NCBI GenBank assembly: GCA_963709425.1
Contig: CAVPWG010000004.1
Location: forward strand, 186,001 to 250,000
Length of the DNA: 64,000 nucleotides
Direction: 5' to 3'
From: JAICJC01 sp963709425
GTDB lineage: Bacteria > Actinomycetota > Thermoleophilia > Gaiellales > JAICJC01
Positions 1-7,360 of this stretch are shown in pieces. The position numbers and the translations under genes were made by a program. How positions within the stretch are numbered: the first letter of the stretch is position 1; each line of letters starts with the position of its first letter. Under the pieces are notes generated by a model. The model had not been told where the DNA came from. It saw only the letters and a program-made list of their open reading frames with translations, and did not search any database.

Positions 1-112
1 AGGCCGGCGTGGACTTGTCGTGAAGTTCCACCCGCATCCCCGCCCGCGCCAGCTCGACCGCCAGCGACGAGCCGAAGAGCCCCGCCCCGACGATGGCGAC
101 GTCGGCCCTCAT
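1..112 (-). CDS. FAD-dependent oxidoreductase, N-terminal fragment
   Basis: Only the first 37 codons are inside the window; the gene continues past base 1. The protein starts MRADVAIVGAGLFGSSLAVE, a beta strand followed by the dinucleotide-binding GxGxxG turn of D-amino-acid-oxidase-type FAD enzymes, and then an acidic residue at the end of the second strand (RVELHD). Its ATG overlaps the stop of the upstream SDR gene as ATGA, so it is translationally coupled and the last visible member of the minus-strand operon. In pathways built on gamma-glutamylated amines an FAD oxidase follows the ligase, which would fit, but the substrate cannot be read from this fragment. Confidence 0.7.
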   Translation of the reverse strand, partial: MRADVAIVGAGLFGSSLAVELARAGMRVELHDKSTPA

Positions 113-888
113 GCCGGCGTCGTGTAGGCGGCCGTGATGCCGCCGTCGACGACCAGGGCCTGCCCGGTGGTCCACGCCGAGTCGTCGCTCGCCAGGTAGA
201 GGACGGCGCCGGCGATGTCGTCGAAGGCGCCGAGCCGTCCCATCGGGATGTGCACCATCCGCCGCTCGAGCCCGCCCTCGTCGGCGGCGAGCGCGTTACG
301 GAAGAGCGGCGTGTCGACCGGGCCCGGGCAGAGGGCGTTGCAGCGGATGCCGCTCCGGGCGTAGGTGATCGCGACCTCACGGGTCATGGCGAGCACCCCG
401 CCCTTCGCCGCCGCATACGCGGTCTGGGGCGTCGCCGACCCGACCAGCGCCACCATCGAGCTCATGTTGACGATCGAGCCGCCGCCGGTCTCGAGCATGT
501 GCGGGAGCTGGTACTTCATGCAAAGGAAGACTCCGGTCAGATCAACGGCCAGGATCCGGTGCCAGACGTCGAGCTCCGTGGCCGGCGGGTCGGTGTCGTC
601 GGCGAGCAGGATCCCGGCGTTGTTGTGGCAGACGTCGATCGACCCGAACCGCCGGCGCACGGCGGCGTACAGGGCCTCGACGGCGGCGGGATCCGTCACG
701 TCCACGGGGAATGCCGCCGCCCCGGGGATCCCGGCCGCCGCCTCTTCCGCACCGGCGGCGTCGATGTCGGCGAGGGCCACCCGGCCGCCCTCCTCGGCGA
801 GCCGCCCCGCGACGGCGCGCCCGATGCCCGCGGCGGCGCCCGTGACGACGCACACCTTGTCCTGGATTCGGCCCGGCATCGCGGCCAT
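109..888 (-). CDS. SDR family NAD(P)-dependent oxidoreductase
   Basis: A classical short-chain dehydrogenase of 259 residues. The cofactor motif TGAAAGIG is at residues 16-23 and an Asp ends the second strand (ALADID, D41), which favours NAD over NADP. The NNAG motif, the catalytic Ser (NMSS) and the YAAAK active-site Tyr/Lys are all present, and the C-terminus has the usual GQALVVDGG. The start is ATG 888 or ATG 879 (MPGRIQ); both lie just after a hairpin at 898-928. It sits downstream of an amino-acid permease and a glutamine-synthetase-like ligase, so an oxidation step in catabolism of the imported amine or alcohol is likely. Substrate unknown. Confidence 0.9.
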   Translation of the reverse strand: MAAMPGRIQDKVCVVTGAAAGIGRAVAGRLAEEGGRVALADIDAAGAEEAAAGIPGAAAFPVDVTDPAAVEALYAAVRRRFGSIDVCHNNAGILLADDTDPPATELDVWHRILAVDLTGVFLCMKYQLPHMLETGGGSIVNMSSMVALVGSATPQTAYAAAKGGVLAMTREVAITYARSGIRCNALCPGPVDTPLFRNALAADEGGLERRMVHIPMGRLGAFDDIAGAVLYLASDDSAWTTGQALVVDGGITAAYTTPA

Positions 889-897
889 TAAACGCGA

Positions 898-928
898 GAG
901 GGGCGCCCGCGTGCTGCGGACGCCCCTC
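898..928 (-). terminator. Intercistronic hairpin between permease and SDR
   Basis: The arms GAGGGGCG-C-CCGC and GCGG-A-CGCCCCTC form a 13-position stem with one C-A mismatch and a 5-base loop. It lies between the permease stop (940) and the SDR start (888). On the minus strand it is followed by TCGCGTTTAATG with only three Ts, so it is a weak terminator or an mRNA-stabilising hairpin that lowers SDR expression relative to the permease. Confidence 0.5.
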
Positions 929-939
929 CGGCGGTGGCG

Positions 940-2514
940 CTAGAGACCCTCGTGCACCATTCGGCCGATGGTCTCGTACTTGGCCCGGTCGTTCGATTTC
1001 AGATACAGCGCGTATCCGATACCTCCGACGAACACGGCCACGTCGATGATGACGAGGTACCACGCGTACGTGTACCCCGCTCCGAGGAAGTCGATCTTGT
1101 CGATCGCGACGGACAGCACGGCCAGCTGGCCGATCACCGAGATCAACGGTGCCAGGGTGTGCGTCCAGATGTGGTGCTCACCCGGATGGTGCGTCCGGAA
1201 GTAGTTCCAGATCGCCACCGAGACGAGCGCCTGGATGAACAGGATCAGGACGACGCCCATGAACGCCATGAGGCCGTACAGTTGGATGTACCCGACGGAG
1301 TTGGCCGAGTCGAGCCCGGGCGCCGTCGTGGCGAAGAACGCGAACGCGAGCACGATCAGCGCGGCGATCACCGACTGGGTGATCGAGGCGATGTGCGGGC
1401 TCTTGTGCTTCTCGTGCGTGCGGCCGAGCGCCGTGGGCAGCACCCTTTCACGGCCGAGCGAGTAGAGATAGCGCGCGGTCGTGTTGTGGAACGCCATGCC
1501 ACAAGCAAAAGAGCCGGTGATGATCAGCCAGCTCAGGACGCTCTGCAGGAACGTGTTCCCGAACTGCTTGGCCGGGTCGAGGAAGAACCCAGAGGCGTTG
1601 TTCACGGCCTGGGTGGCAGCCGCCTCCGTTGTGGCGTACCCCGAGAGCGCGGCCCACGAGGTGATGACGTAGAAGATCCCGAGGCCGATGACCGAGATGT
1701 ACATGGCCATGGGGACGATCTTCTTCGGGTTCTTGGACTCCTCGCCGTAGTTCGGCGCCATCTCGAAGCCCACCCACGACCAGAAGGCAAAGAAGACTCC
1801 CACGGCCCAGGCTCCTGCGGCGATCGCGTTGTCGCCGCTGCCGAATCCCGGCATGTTCTTGAAGGCGTTGACCGGATTGAGCGCGGCAGCCTGGACGTTT
1901 TCGCCGCCATGCCCGAAGACCACGAGATCGAAGATCAGCAGGAACAGGACTTCGCTGATCAACGCGATTCCGAGAAGGCGGGCCGAGATGTGGATGTCGA
2001 AGTACGCGAGGATGCCGATCAGGACAACCATGAAGAGCGCGCACCAGTACCACTCGACGCTGTACCCGTACTGGGCCAGCTTGAGCGTCGCAAAGTACGC
2101 GAAGCCGCCGCACAGCGAGGCCTCGAATACGGAGTACGCGACGACCATCGCCAGGCCCGACGCCATACCAAGCTCGCGGCCGAGCCCGTGGCTGATGAAG
2201 CTGTAGAACCCGCCGGCGGCGGTCACCTTGCGGGCCATCGCCACGTATCCGACCGAGAAGATGGTGAGGATCACCGTGGCGAACGCGAACCCGGCCGGCG
2301 TTCCGATTCCGTTGCCGTAGCCGACCGAAAGCGGCGTATTGAAGAGCATGGCCGAGATCGGCGCCGCGCCGGTCACGGTCAAAAACAGGACGCCGAGGAT
2401 CCCAACTGCGCCGCCGTGCAGCTTGTGAACGTCACCACGCTGCGAGACGTCCATGCTCTCCACGGGCAGCATCCCCTCGTGCTGGGTGCTCATGCCCCCA
2501 TGTTCACTTGCCAC
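940..2514 (-). CDS. APC superfamily amino acid/amine permease
   Basis: A 524-residue integral membrane protein with about twelve hydrophobic segments and a soluble N-terminus of roughly 35 residues. The first membrane segment carries the APC signature region (GILGVLFLTVTGAAPISA), followed by a typical YxxxARKVTAAGGFYSF segment. The likely start is GTG 2514 with GGAGG seven bases upstream; an ATG seven codons later is an alternative. It probably imports an amino acid or amine. Gene order (ligase, small protein, permease, SDR, FAD oxidoreductase) suggests it brings in the substrate of the glutamine-synthetase-like enzyme encoded upstream. Confidence 0.9.
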   Translation of the reverse strand: MASEHGGMSTQHEGMLPVESMDVSQRGDVHKLHGGAVGILGVLFLTVTGAAPISAMLFNTPLSVGYGNGIGTPAGFAFATVILTIFSVGYVAMARKVTAAGGFYSFISHGLGRELGMASGLAMVVAYSVFEASLCGGFAYFATLKLAQYGYSVEWYWCALFMVVLIGILAYFDIHISARLLGIALISEVLFLLIFDLVVFGHGGENVQAAALNPVNAFKNMPGFGSGDNAIAAGAWAVGVFFAFWSWVGFEMAPNYGEESKNPKKIVPMAMYISVIGLGIFYVITSWAALSGYATTEAAATQAVNNASGFFLDPAKQFGNTFLQSVLSWLIITGSFACGMAFHNTTARYLYSLGRERVLPTALGRTHEKHKSPHIASITQSVIAALIVLAFAFFATTAPGLDSANSVGYIQLYGLMAFMGVVLILFIQALVSVAIWNYFRTHHPGEHHIWTHTLAPLISVIGQLAVLSVAIDKIDFLGAGYTYAWYLVIIDVAVFVGGIGYALYLKSNDRAKYETIGRMVHEGL

Positions 2515-2619
2515 GTGACCTCCTTCGGAAAGAGGAACAGGAAGAAGAGACCACCACTTTTACAGCATTGCGGCAGCTTTGGCAACGGCTCCCGCGCATG
2601 TTGTGGAAACGGTGACGGT

Positions 2620-3075
2620 TCAGGCGAGGACGGGGTTGCGCGCGGGTGGCGCGGCCTGCGGTTCTGAGAGCGTCTCGACCAACAGCGTCCCGACCACGCG
2701 CCGCCATTCTTCGGTGCGGACTTCGACCTTGTCGGGAAGGATCCTGCGCTCCGTCCGATCGGCGTGATTGCGCTTGGCGAGCCGGTCGAACGAGCCGATC
2801 GCATTCAGCACGGTCGCGTAGTCCGCCGAGCCCACGAACGACCCGATCCAGTCGCCCGGCCGGCCCTCGTCGCGGAAGACGCCCTCGCGGACGCCCTGCC
2901 AGTAGGCGTGCTGGAAGAGGCAGCCGGCGATCCCGCGATCCGTCCAGCAGCCTGCGGTGAGCTCCGCCTCGCCGGTCGAGATCCCGCGCAGCGCCAGCTG
3001 GAGCAGGCGCCTGCCGTTGTCGGTCTCGGCGAGCTCGTGGAGCTCGCTTCGCAGCTCTCGTTCCTCGGTCGTCAT
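2620..3075 (-). CDS. Uncharacterised 151-residue protein of the GS-like operon
   Basis: I do not recognise this family. It is a soluble, mostly helical protein with no signal peptide or membrane segment. It has a charged N-terminal helix, then a region rich in aromatic residues (CLFQHAYWQGVREGVF, DWIGSFVGSADYATVLNAIG), and a proline-rich tail. Codon use matches its neighbours. The start ATG 3075 has AAGGAGG about six bases upstream, and the gene begins 12 bases after the glutamine-synthetase-like stop, so it is co-transcribed. Position between ligase and permease suggests an accessory role in the same pathway. No function is claimed. Confidence 0.7.
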   Translation of the reverse strand: MTTEERELRSELHELAETDNGRRLLQLALRGISTGEAELTAGCWTDRGIAGCLFQHAYWQGVREGVFRDEGRPGDWIGSFVGSADYATVLNAIGSFDRLAKRNHADRTERRILPDKVEVRTEEWRRVVGTLLVETLSEPQAAPPARNPVLA

Positions 3076-3087
3076 GGACGAACCTCC

Positions 3088-4422
3088 TTAGAAGACCTCG
3101 ACGTACTCCTGCCGTTCCCAGTCTGTGACGTGGTCGTCGAATCGTTGCAGTTCGTACCTGCGCATCGTGGTGTACGCGGTTACGAAATCCTCGCCGAGCG
3201 CATCGACCAGCTTGGGGTCGGCCGCGAGGTCGTCGAGCGCCTCGCGCACCGATGTGGGGAGCGGCGGCTTCGAGGCGTCCTCCTCGGCCGGCGCGGATGC
3301 GGCCGGCTCGAGCTCGAGCTCCTCCTCGATCCCGTTCAGGCCGGCCGCGAGCATCGCCGCGCCGACGAGATACGGGTTCGAGAGCCCCGTGGGGGCGCGG
3401 TTCTCGATGTGGCGCGAGGCGGTCGCGCCGCTCTTGATGCGCAGGAATGCCGTCCTGTCCTCGGCCCCCCACGAGATGTTCGACGGGCTGAACGTGTGCG
3501 GGCGGCGGCGCTTCAGGCAGTTGACCGTGGGCGCGAGCAGCGCGTAGATCCCGCGGGCGTGGCGGAGCTGGCCGGCCATGAACCGGCGGCACAGGTCGGA
3601 CATGCCCTGCGGGTCGGAGTCGTCGCCGAAGACGTTCTCGCCCGAGTCGAGGCCGGTCAGGCTCACGTGCGCGTGGCACCCCGAGCCGGCGCCGTCGGCG
3701 AACGGCTTCGACATGAACGTCGCGTTCAGGCCGTGCGCGTGGGCGATCTCCTTCGTGGCGTTCTTGAACGAGAACGCGTTGTCGGGCCCCGCCATCCCGG
3801 CTCCGGGCCGGAAGTTGATCTCCCACTGGGAGCCCGCGTACTCGCAGTTGGCCGTGATGATCTCGATCCCGAACTCGTTCATGTGGTCGACGAGCTCGGT
3901 GATCATCGGCACGAACGTGTTCCGGACCGGGTTGAAGATCTGGTAGCCGGTGAAGAGCGGAGAGCCGTCCAGGTTCAGGAGGTAGAACTCGGGCTCGAAC
4001 CCGAGGACGGGCTCGTAGCCGAGGTCGTGGCAGCGCTCGAGCTGGCGGCGGAAGACGTAGCGGGGAACGGCACGGAGCGGCTCGCCGCCGATGAACTGCG
4101 AGTCGCAGATGAACCGCGCGGTCGCCTCGGTCCACGGGACGATCGCCGCCGTCTCGGGATCCGGGATCAGCCGCTGGTCGCCGTAGCCGATCTCCTCGTG
4201 GTAGAGCGTTCCCGGGACGACGTCGGAGCGCGAGTCGAGCACGGCGGCGCCGCCGTACATGTTGAGCCCCTCCTCGCAGTAGCCGGGCGCCTGCGCGATC
4301 GGGACGACCTTGGTGCGGCTCGTCCCGTGCATGTCGGGGAGCTCGAAGCGGACGTAGCGGATACCGTCGGCGCGCCAAGTCTCGATGATGTCGGTGGCCG
4401 AGGCGGTGGCGGTCTTAGCCAT
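3088..4422 (-). CDS. Glutamine-synthetase-like gamma-glutamyl ligase
   Basis: A 444-residue member of the glutamine synthetase fold, the size of the GlnA3/GlnA4/PuuA group that joins glutamate to amines rather than ammonia. The beta-grasp N-terminal part (IRYVRFELPDMHG) is followed by the metal-binding glutamates (GFEPEFYL), the GSGCHAHVSL strand and the NRAPTGLSNPYL substrate loop. The adenylylated Tyr motif (NLYDLP) of housekeeping enzymes is missing. Start ATG 4422 has CCGGAGGAA upstream and overlaps the previous stop as ATGA. With a permease, SDR and FAD oxidoreductase downstream, a gamma-glutamylation route for an amine or amino alcohol is likely. A nitrogen-assimilating role cannot be excluded. 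Confidence 0.88.
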   Translation of the reverse strand: MAKTATASATDIIETWRADGIRYVRFELPDMHGTSRTKVVPIAQAPGYCEEGLNMYGGAAVLDSRSDVVPGTLYHEEIGYGDQRLIPDPETAAIVPWTEATARFICDSQFIGGEPLRAVPRYVFRRQLERCHDLGYEPVLGFEPEFYLLNLDGSPLFTGYQIFNPVRNTFVPMITELVDHMNEFGIEIITANCEYAGSQWEINFRPGAGMAGPDNAFSFKNATKEIAHAHGLNATFMSKPFADGAGSGCHAHVSLTGLDSGENVFGDDSDPQGMSDLCRRFMAGQLRHARGIYALLAPTVNCLKRRRPHTFSPSNISWGAEDRTAFLRIKSGATASRHIENRAPTGLSNPYLVGAAMLAAGLNGIEEELELEPAASAPAEEDASKPPLPTSVREALDDLAADPKLVDALGEDFVTAYTTMRRYELQRFDDHVTDWERQEYVEVF

Positions 4423-5219
4423 CAGGTTGGTTCCTCCGGATCCGGTGTGCCGTTGTGCCAGTGACGAAGCTCGAAGCCGTCGCGCTCCAGGCGGTCGCGC
4501 AGGGCCGGGGCGGCCGCCGACGGCAGGACGGCCAGCACCCCGCCGTCGTGGCCGTCGTCGCGGCGGAGGGCGGCGGCGACGCGGTCCGGCGGCTGGAGGT
4601 GGTGCCCGGCGATGCCCAGCTCCTGGTACGTGTCGCGCACGACGACCAGGTCGGCGGCGGGCCCGCGCGCGAGCGCCGCGAGATTCACGAAGTGGCCCAC
4701 GTCCCAGTCGGCGGGAGGCGGGTCGATCGTCGCGCCGCTCAGGTGCGCGAGGATGGTCGGGGCGTCGGGCCGGGAGCCCCAGAAGAGGCCCGTCCGGACG
4801 TTGGCGATCAGCGTCGCGCCCGAGGCGGCGTCCATGAGCGCCCGCACGCTCTCGGCCGTCCACGGCCCTGCCACCGGAATTGCGGCCAGCGCGCCGCCTG
4901 AGAGGCGCTCGATGGCGCGCGCGATCGATGGCGCCGCGGTGCCGGCCACGCCCGGCGCCGGGTCGACGGGCAGCTCGACCCGGTAGTCGTTGCGCGGCGT
5001 CGCGCCGGGTGCGACGTGGGTGGTGGGATCTCCCCCGGGGAGGATCGCGCCGGCCGCGGCGGCGACGCCGTCCTGGTCGGCTTCGATGCCGGCCGCCCGG
5101 AGCGCGAGCGCCGACCAGAAGCAGCCGCACAGGTTGTCCTTCTGTTGCCGCTCGGCGGCATACAGCTCGGCGAACGCCTCCTGGCGGACGGCGGTGACGC
5201 TTGCTCCGGCCACGCGCAT
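4422..5219 (-). CDS. Uncharacterised protein, possible papain-like fold
   Basis: This 265-residue soluble protein opens the glutamine-synthetase-like operon; its stop overlaps the next ATG. I do not recognise a named family with certainty. Near the N-terminus are Gln25/26 and Cys31/Cys33 in QQKDNLCGCFW at the head of a helix, and near the C-terminus His176 (VGHFVNLAAL) and Asp196 (VVRDTYQELG). That Gln-Cys-His-Asp order and spacing is what C39/papain-like peptidases and related transferases show. Catalysis is inference only. Starts at 5219 (MRVAG) and 5225 are both possible. REP-like palindromes lie immediately upstream at 5228-5274. Confidence 0.65.
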   Translation of the reverse strand: MRVAGASVTAVRQEAFAELYAAERQQKDNLCGCFWSALALRAAGIEADQDGVAAAAGAILPGGDPTTHVAPGATPRNDYRVELPVDPAPGVAGTAAPSIARAIERLSGGALAAIPVAGPWTAESVRALMDAASGATLIANVRTGLFWGSRPDAPTILAHLSGATIDPPPADWDVGHFVNLAALARGPAADLVVVRDTYQELGIAGHHLQPPDRVAAALRRDDGHDGGVLAVLPSAAAPALRDRLERDGFELRHWHNGTPDPEEPT

Positions 5220-5227
5220 GAGCATAC

Positions 5228-5274
5228 GCAAAATTGGTGTCTGACCCCGTTTTTGCATCGTGGGGTCTGACCCC
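5228..5274. repeat. Tandem pair of REP-like palindromes (GGTCTGACC core)
   Basis: The first unit (5228-5256) has the core TGTCTGACCCC flanked by GCAAAA and TTTTTGC arms. The second (5262-5274) is the perfect 13-base palindrome GGGGTCTGACCCC. They sit in the 184-base divergent region between the unknown gene at 4422-5219 and the microcompartment operon. A third, closely matching copy lies inside a coding gene at 9401-9430. Short palindromes with this core are known as dispersed repeats mobilised by IS200-like REP-associated transposases; no such transposase is in this window. Confidence 0.75.
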
Positions 5275-5403
5275 GCTGGTGCATAATGCGTCCATGCGCG
5301 GCGTCTGGACACTTCTGCGGCGCCTCGATGCGGCGGTGTGCCGCGTCGGGCGCAGCTGCTGCGTCGCGCGCTCTGAACAACGCGGTCGCTAAGATCGCCC
5401 GCG

Positions 5404-6450
5404 ATGCGAGCTGCGATCTGGAACGGGCCCGGGGAGATGGAGCTCGGCGAGGTGCCCGACGCGACCTGCCCCGCCGACGGCGCCCTGCTCCGGGTCGTGG
5501 CCTGCGGCATCTGCGGCACCGACGTGCGCACGTTCTACAACGGCGACCGGCGGATCGAGCCCGGCGCGGTGCTCGGCCATGAGATCTGCGGCGAGGTGCT
5601 CGAGATCGGCCGGGACGCCGACGGCGACCTGCGCGCCGCCACGGGCGACCTCGTCCACGTCATCTCGACGCTCTACTGCGGCACCTGCACGCTCTGCCGC
5701 AGCGGCAACGAGCACCTGTGCCAGGCCGGCGGGCTCATGGGCTTCGACTACCAGGGCGCGTACGCCGAGCTCGTCGCCATCCCCCAGGTTGCGCTGAAGA
5801 ACGTCTTTCGGATCCCGGACGGCCTCGACGCGGAGCATGCGACGTTCGCCGACCCGCTCTCCGATGCCATCTGCGGGCACAAGGATCTCGAGGTGGGTCT
5901 CGACCTGCGCGCGGTCGTGATCGGCGCGGGCCCCGTCGGGACGGCGCATGTCGCCCTGGCGCTCGCGCAGGGCGCAGGGACCGTCTATCTGCTCGAGACC
6001 GAGGCCAAGCGGCTCGAGCTCGCGCACAAGGTGCTCGACGACGACCGCGTCCGCTACGTCGACACGTCGGCCGTGGACCCGGTCGCGCACATCAAGGCCG
6101 AGACCGGCGACGGGGCCGAGCGGGTGATCGTCGCCTGCTCGAACGCCCGCGCGCAGGAGCAGGCGATGGAGATGGCCGCACCGCGCGGCCGTGTGCTCTT
6201 TTTCGGCGGGCTGCCGAAGGGCACCACCACGATCGACTTCCCCTCGAACGTGCTGCACTACCGCGAGGTGGCGGTGCTGGGGAGCTACGCCTCCCGCTAC
6301 CGCGACCAGGTCCAGGCGCTCGACATGCTCGAGCAGAACACGGCGAACATCCGCGGCGTCGTGACCGACGTGGTGCCGCTCGACGAGGCGCCGGATGCCT
6401 TCCCGATGATCCGCCGCGGCGACGCTCTCAAGGTGGTCGTCACGCCGTAG
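5404..6450 (+). CDS. Zinc-dependent alcohol dehydrogenase (MDR), first gene of BMC operon
   Basis: A 348-residue medium-chain dehydrogenase. Catalytic zinc ligands Cys37, His59 and Glu60 (CGICGTD, GHE) and the four structural-zinc cysteines C92, C95, C98 and C106 are all present. The Rossmann nucleotide motif IGAGPVGTAHV follows near residue 178. It resembles the threonine/sorbitol dehydrogenase branch. It leads the microcompartment operon and could oxidise the incoming polyol or reduce the aldehyde to recycle NAD. A TAAGAT -10 element at 5390-5395 ends 8 bases before the ATG and there is no ribosome site, so the transcript is probably leaderless. A 91-base gap with a CCCGGCC/GGCCGGG hairpin (6478-6503) separates it from the aldolase. 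Confidence 0.92.
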   Translation: MRAAIWNGPGEMELGEVPDATCPADGALLRVVACGICGTDVRTFYNGDRRIEPGAVLGHEICGEVLEIGRDADGDLRAATGDLVHVISTLYCGTCTLCRSGNEHLCQAGGLMGFDYQGAYAELVAIPQVALKNVFRIPDGLDAEHATFADPLSDAICGHKDLEVGLDLRAVVIGAGPVGTAHVALALAQGAGTVYLLETEAKRLELAHKVLDDDRVRYVDTSAVDPVAHIKAETGDGAERVIVACSNARAQEQAMEMAAPRGRVLFFGGLPKGTTTIDFPSNVLHYREVAVLGSYASRYRDQVQALDMLEQNTANIRGVVTDVVPLDEAPDAFPMIRRGDALKVVVTP

Positions 6451-6541
6451 ATTCGCGGAGGCGGCCCGGTCCGGTCACCCGGCCGCACCGTGGCCCGGCC
6501 GGGATCTGATTGAATTGGCGGCGACACCGCGAGGAGGACAC

Positions 6542-7360
6542 ATGAGCCTGGGCAAGACGATCCGGTTGAAGCGGGTGCTGAACGACCCGACGAACACGTC
6601 CGTCATCTGCGCGCTCGACCACGGGATGACATCGCCCGTGTTCCTCGAGCCGCTCGCAGACATCCGCGCCCGCGTCACCGAGGCGGTGGCCGGCGGCGCA
6701 AACGTGCTCATGCTCTCGCGCGGCATGTCCCGGATCGCGGCGGCCGAGCTGAGCCCGACGACGGCCGTCGCCTACATGCTGTCGGCCTCGGCTGACCCGG
6801 GTGAGAACCCGAGCATCGCCGCGGTCGCGGAGGTCGAGGAGGCCCTCAGGTCCGGCGCCGACGCCGTCGTCCTCTACGTCGCGCTCGGCACCGACACCGA
6901 GCAGGACATGATCGAGCGCCTCGCCGAGGTGGGCTCGGCGTGCGACGAGCTCGGGATGCCGTTCATCGCCGAGGCCGAGTGGCCGAGCGCCTACTCCGGC
7001 ACGACCGCCGAGCTCGGCACCGACTACCTGCTTCGCAACGTCCGGCTGTGCGCGGAGCTCGGCGCCGACGTCATCAAGACCAACTGGCCCGGCTCCGGCG
7101 AGGAGTACGCCCGCCTGGTCGCCGCCGCCGCCGGCCTCCCGACGGTGCTCGCCGGCGGCTCCCGGATCACCGAGGCCGAGCTCCTCACCCGCCAGCAGCA
7201 CGCGATGGAGGCTGGCGCCGTCGGCTGCAGCGTCGGGCGAAACATCTTCATGCACGAGAGCCCCGAGGCGATGACCCGCGCGCTGAAGCGCGTGATCGTC
7301 GACCGGTGGACGGCTGAGCGGGCGCTGGAGGAGCTGGGGGCGGCCACCGCCGCTCGATGA
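6542..7360 (+). CDS. Class I aldolase, DhnA/LacD/LsrF-like
   Basis: A 272-residue TIM-barrel aldolase. The N-terminal strand ALDHG (residues 24-28) is the DhnA-type class I fructose-bisphosphate aldolase signature, and Lys179 in GADVIKTNWPGS is the expected Schiff-base lysine. The C-terminal phosphate-binding region LAGGS...GAVGCSVGRNIF is intact. The ATG is chosen because GAGGAGGA sits 5 bases upstream; an in-frame TTG at 6515 would include that site in the protein. The family splits phosphorylated ketoses or related sugars to a triose phosphate plus an aldehyde. Following a kinase reaction, this would be the aldehyde-producing step of the microcompartment. Confidence 0.9.
   Translation: MSLGKTIRLKRVLNDPTNTSVICALDHGMTSPVFLEPLADIRARVTEAVAGGANVLMLSRGMSRIAAAELSPTTAVAYMLSASADPGENPSIAAVAEVEEALRSGADAVVLYVALGTDTEQDMIERLAEVGSACDELGMPFIAEAEWPSAYSGTTAELGTDYLLRNVRLCAELGADVIKTNWPGSGEEYARLVAAAAGLPTVLAGGSRITEAELLTRQQHAMEAGAVGCSVGRNIFMHESPEAMTRALKRVIVDRWTAERALEELGAATAAR

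Noticed and set aside
3088..4422. Housekeeping glutamine synthetase GlnA1
   Set aside because: The adenylylation Tyr motif is absent, and the gene sits in a catabolic-type operon with permease and oxidoreductases.
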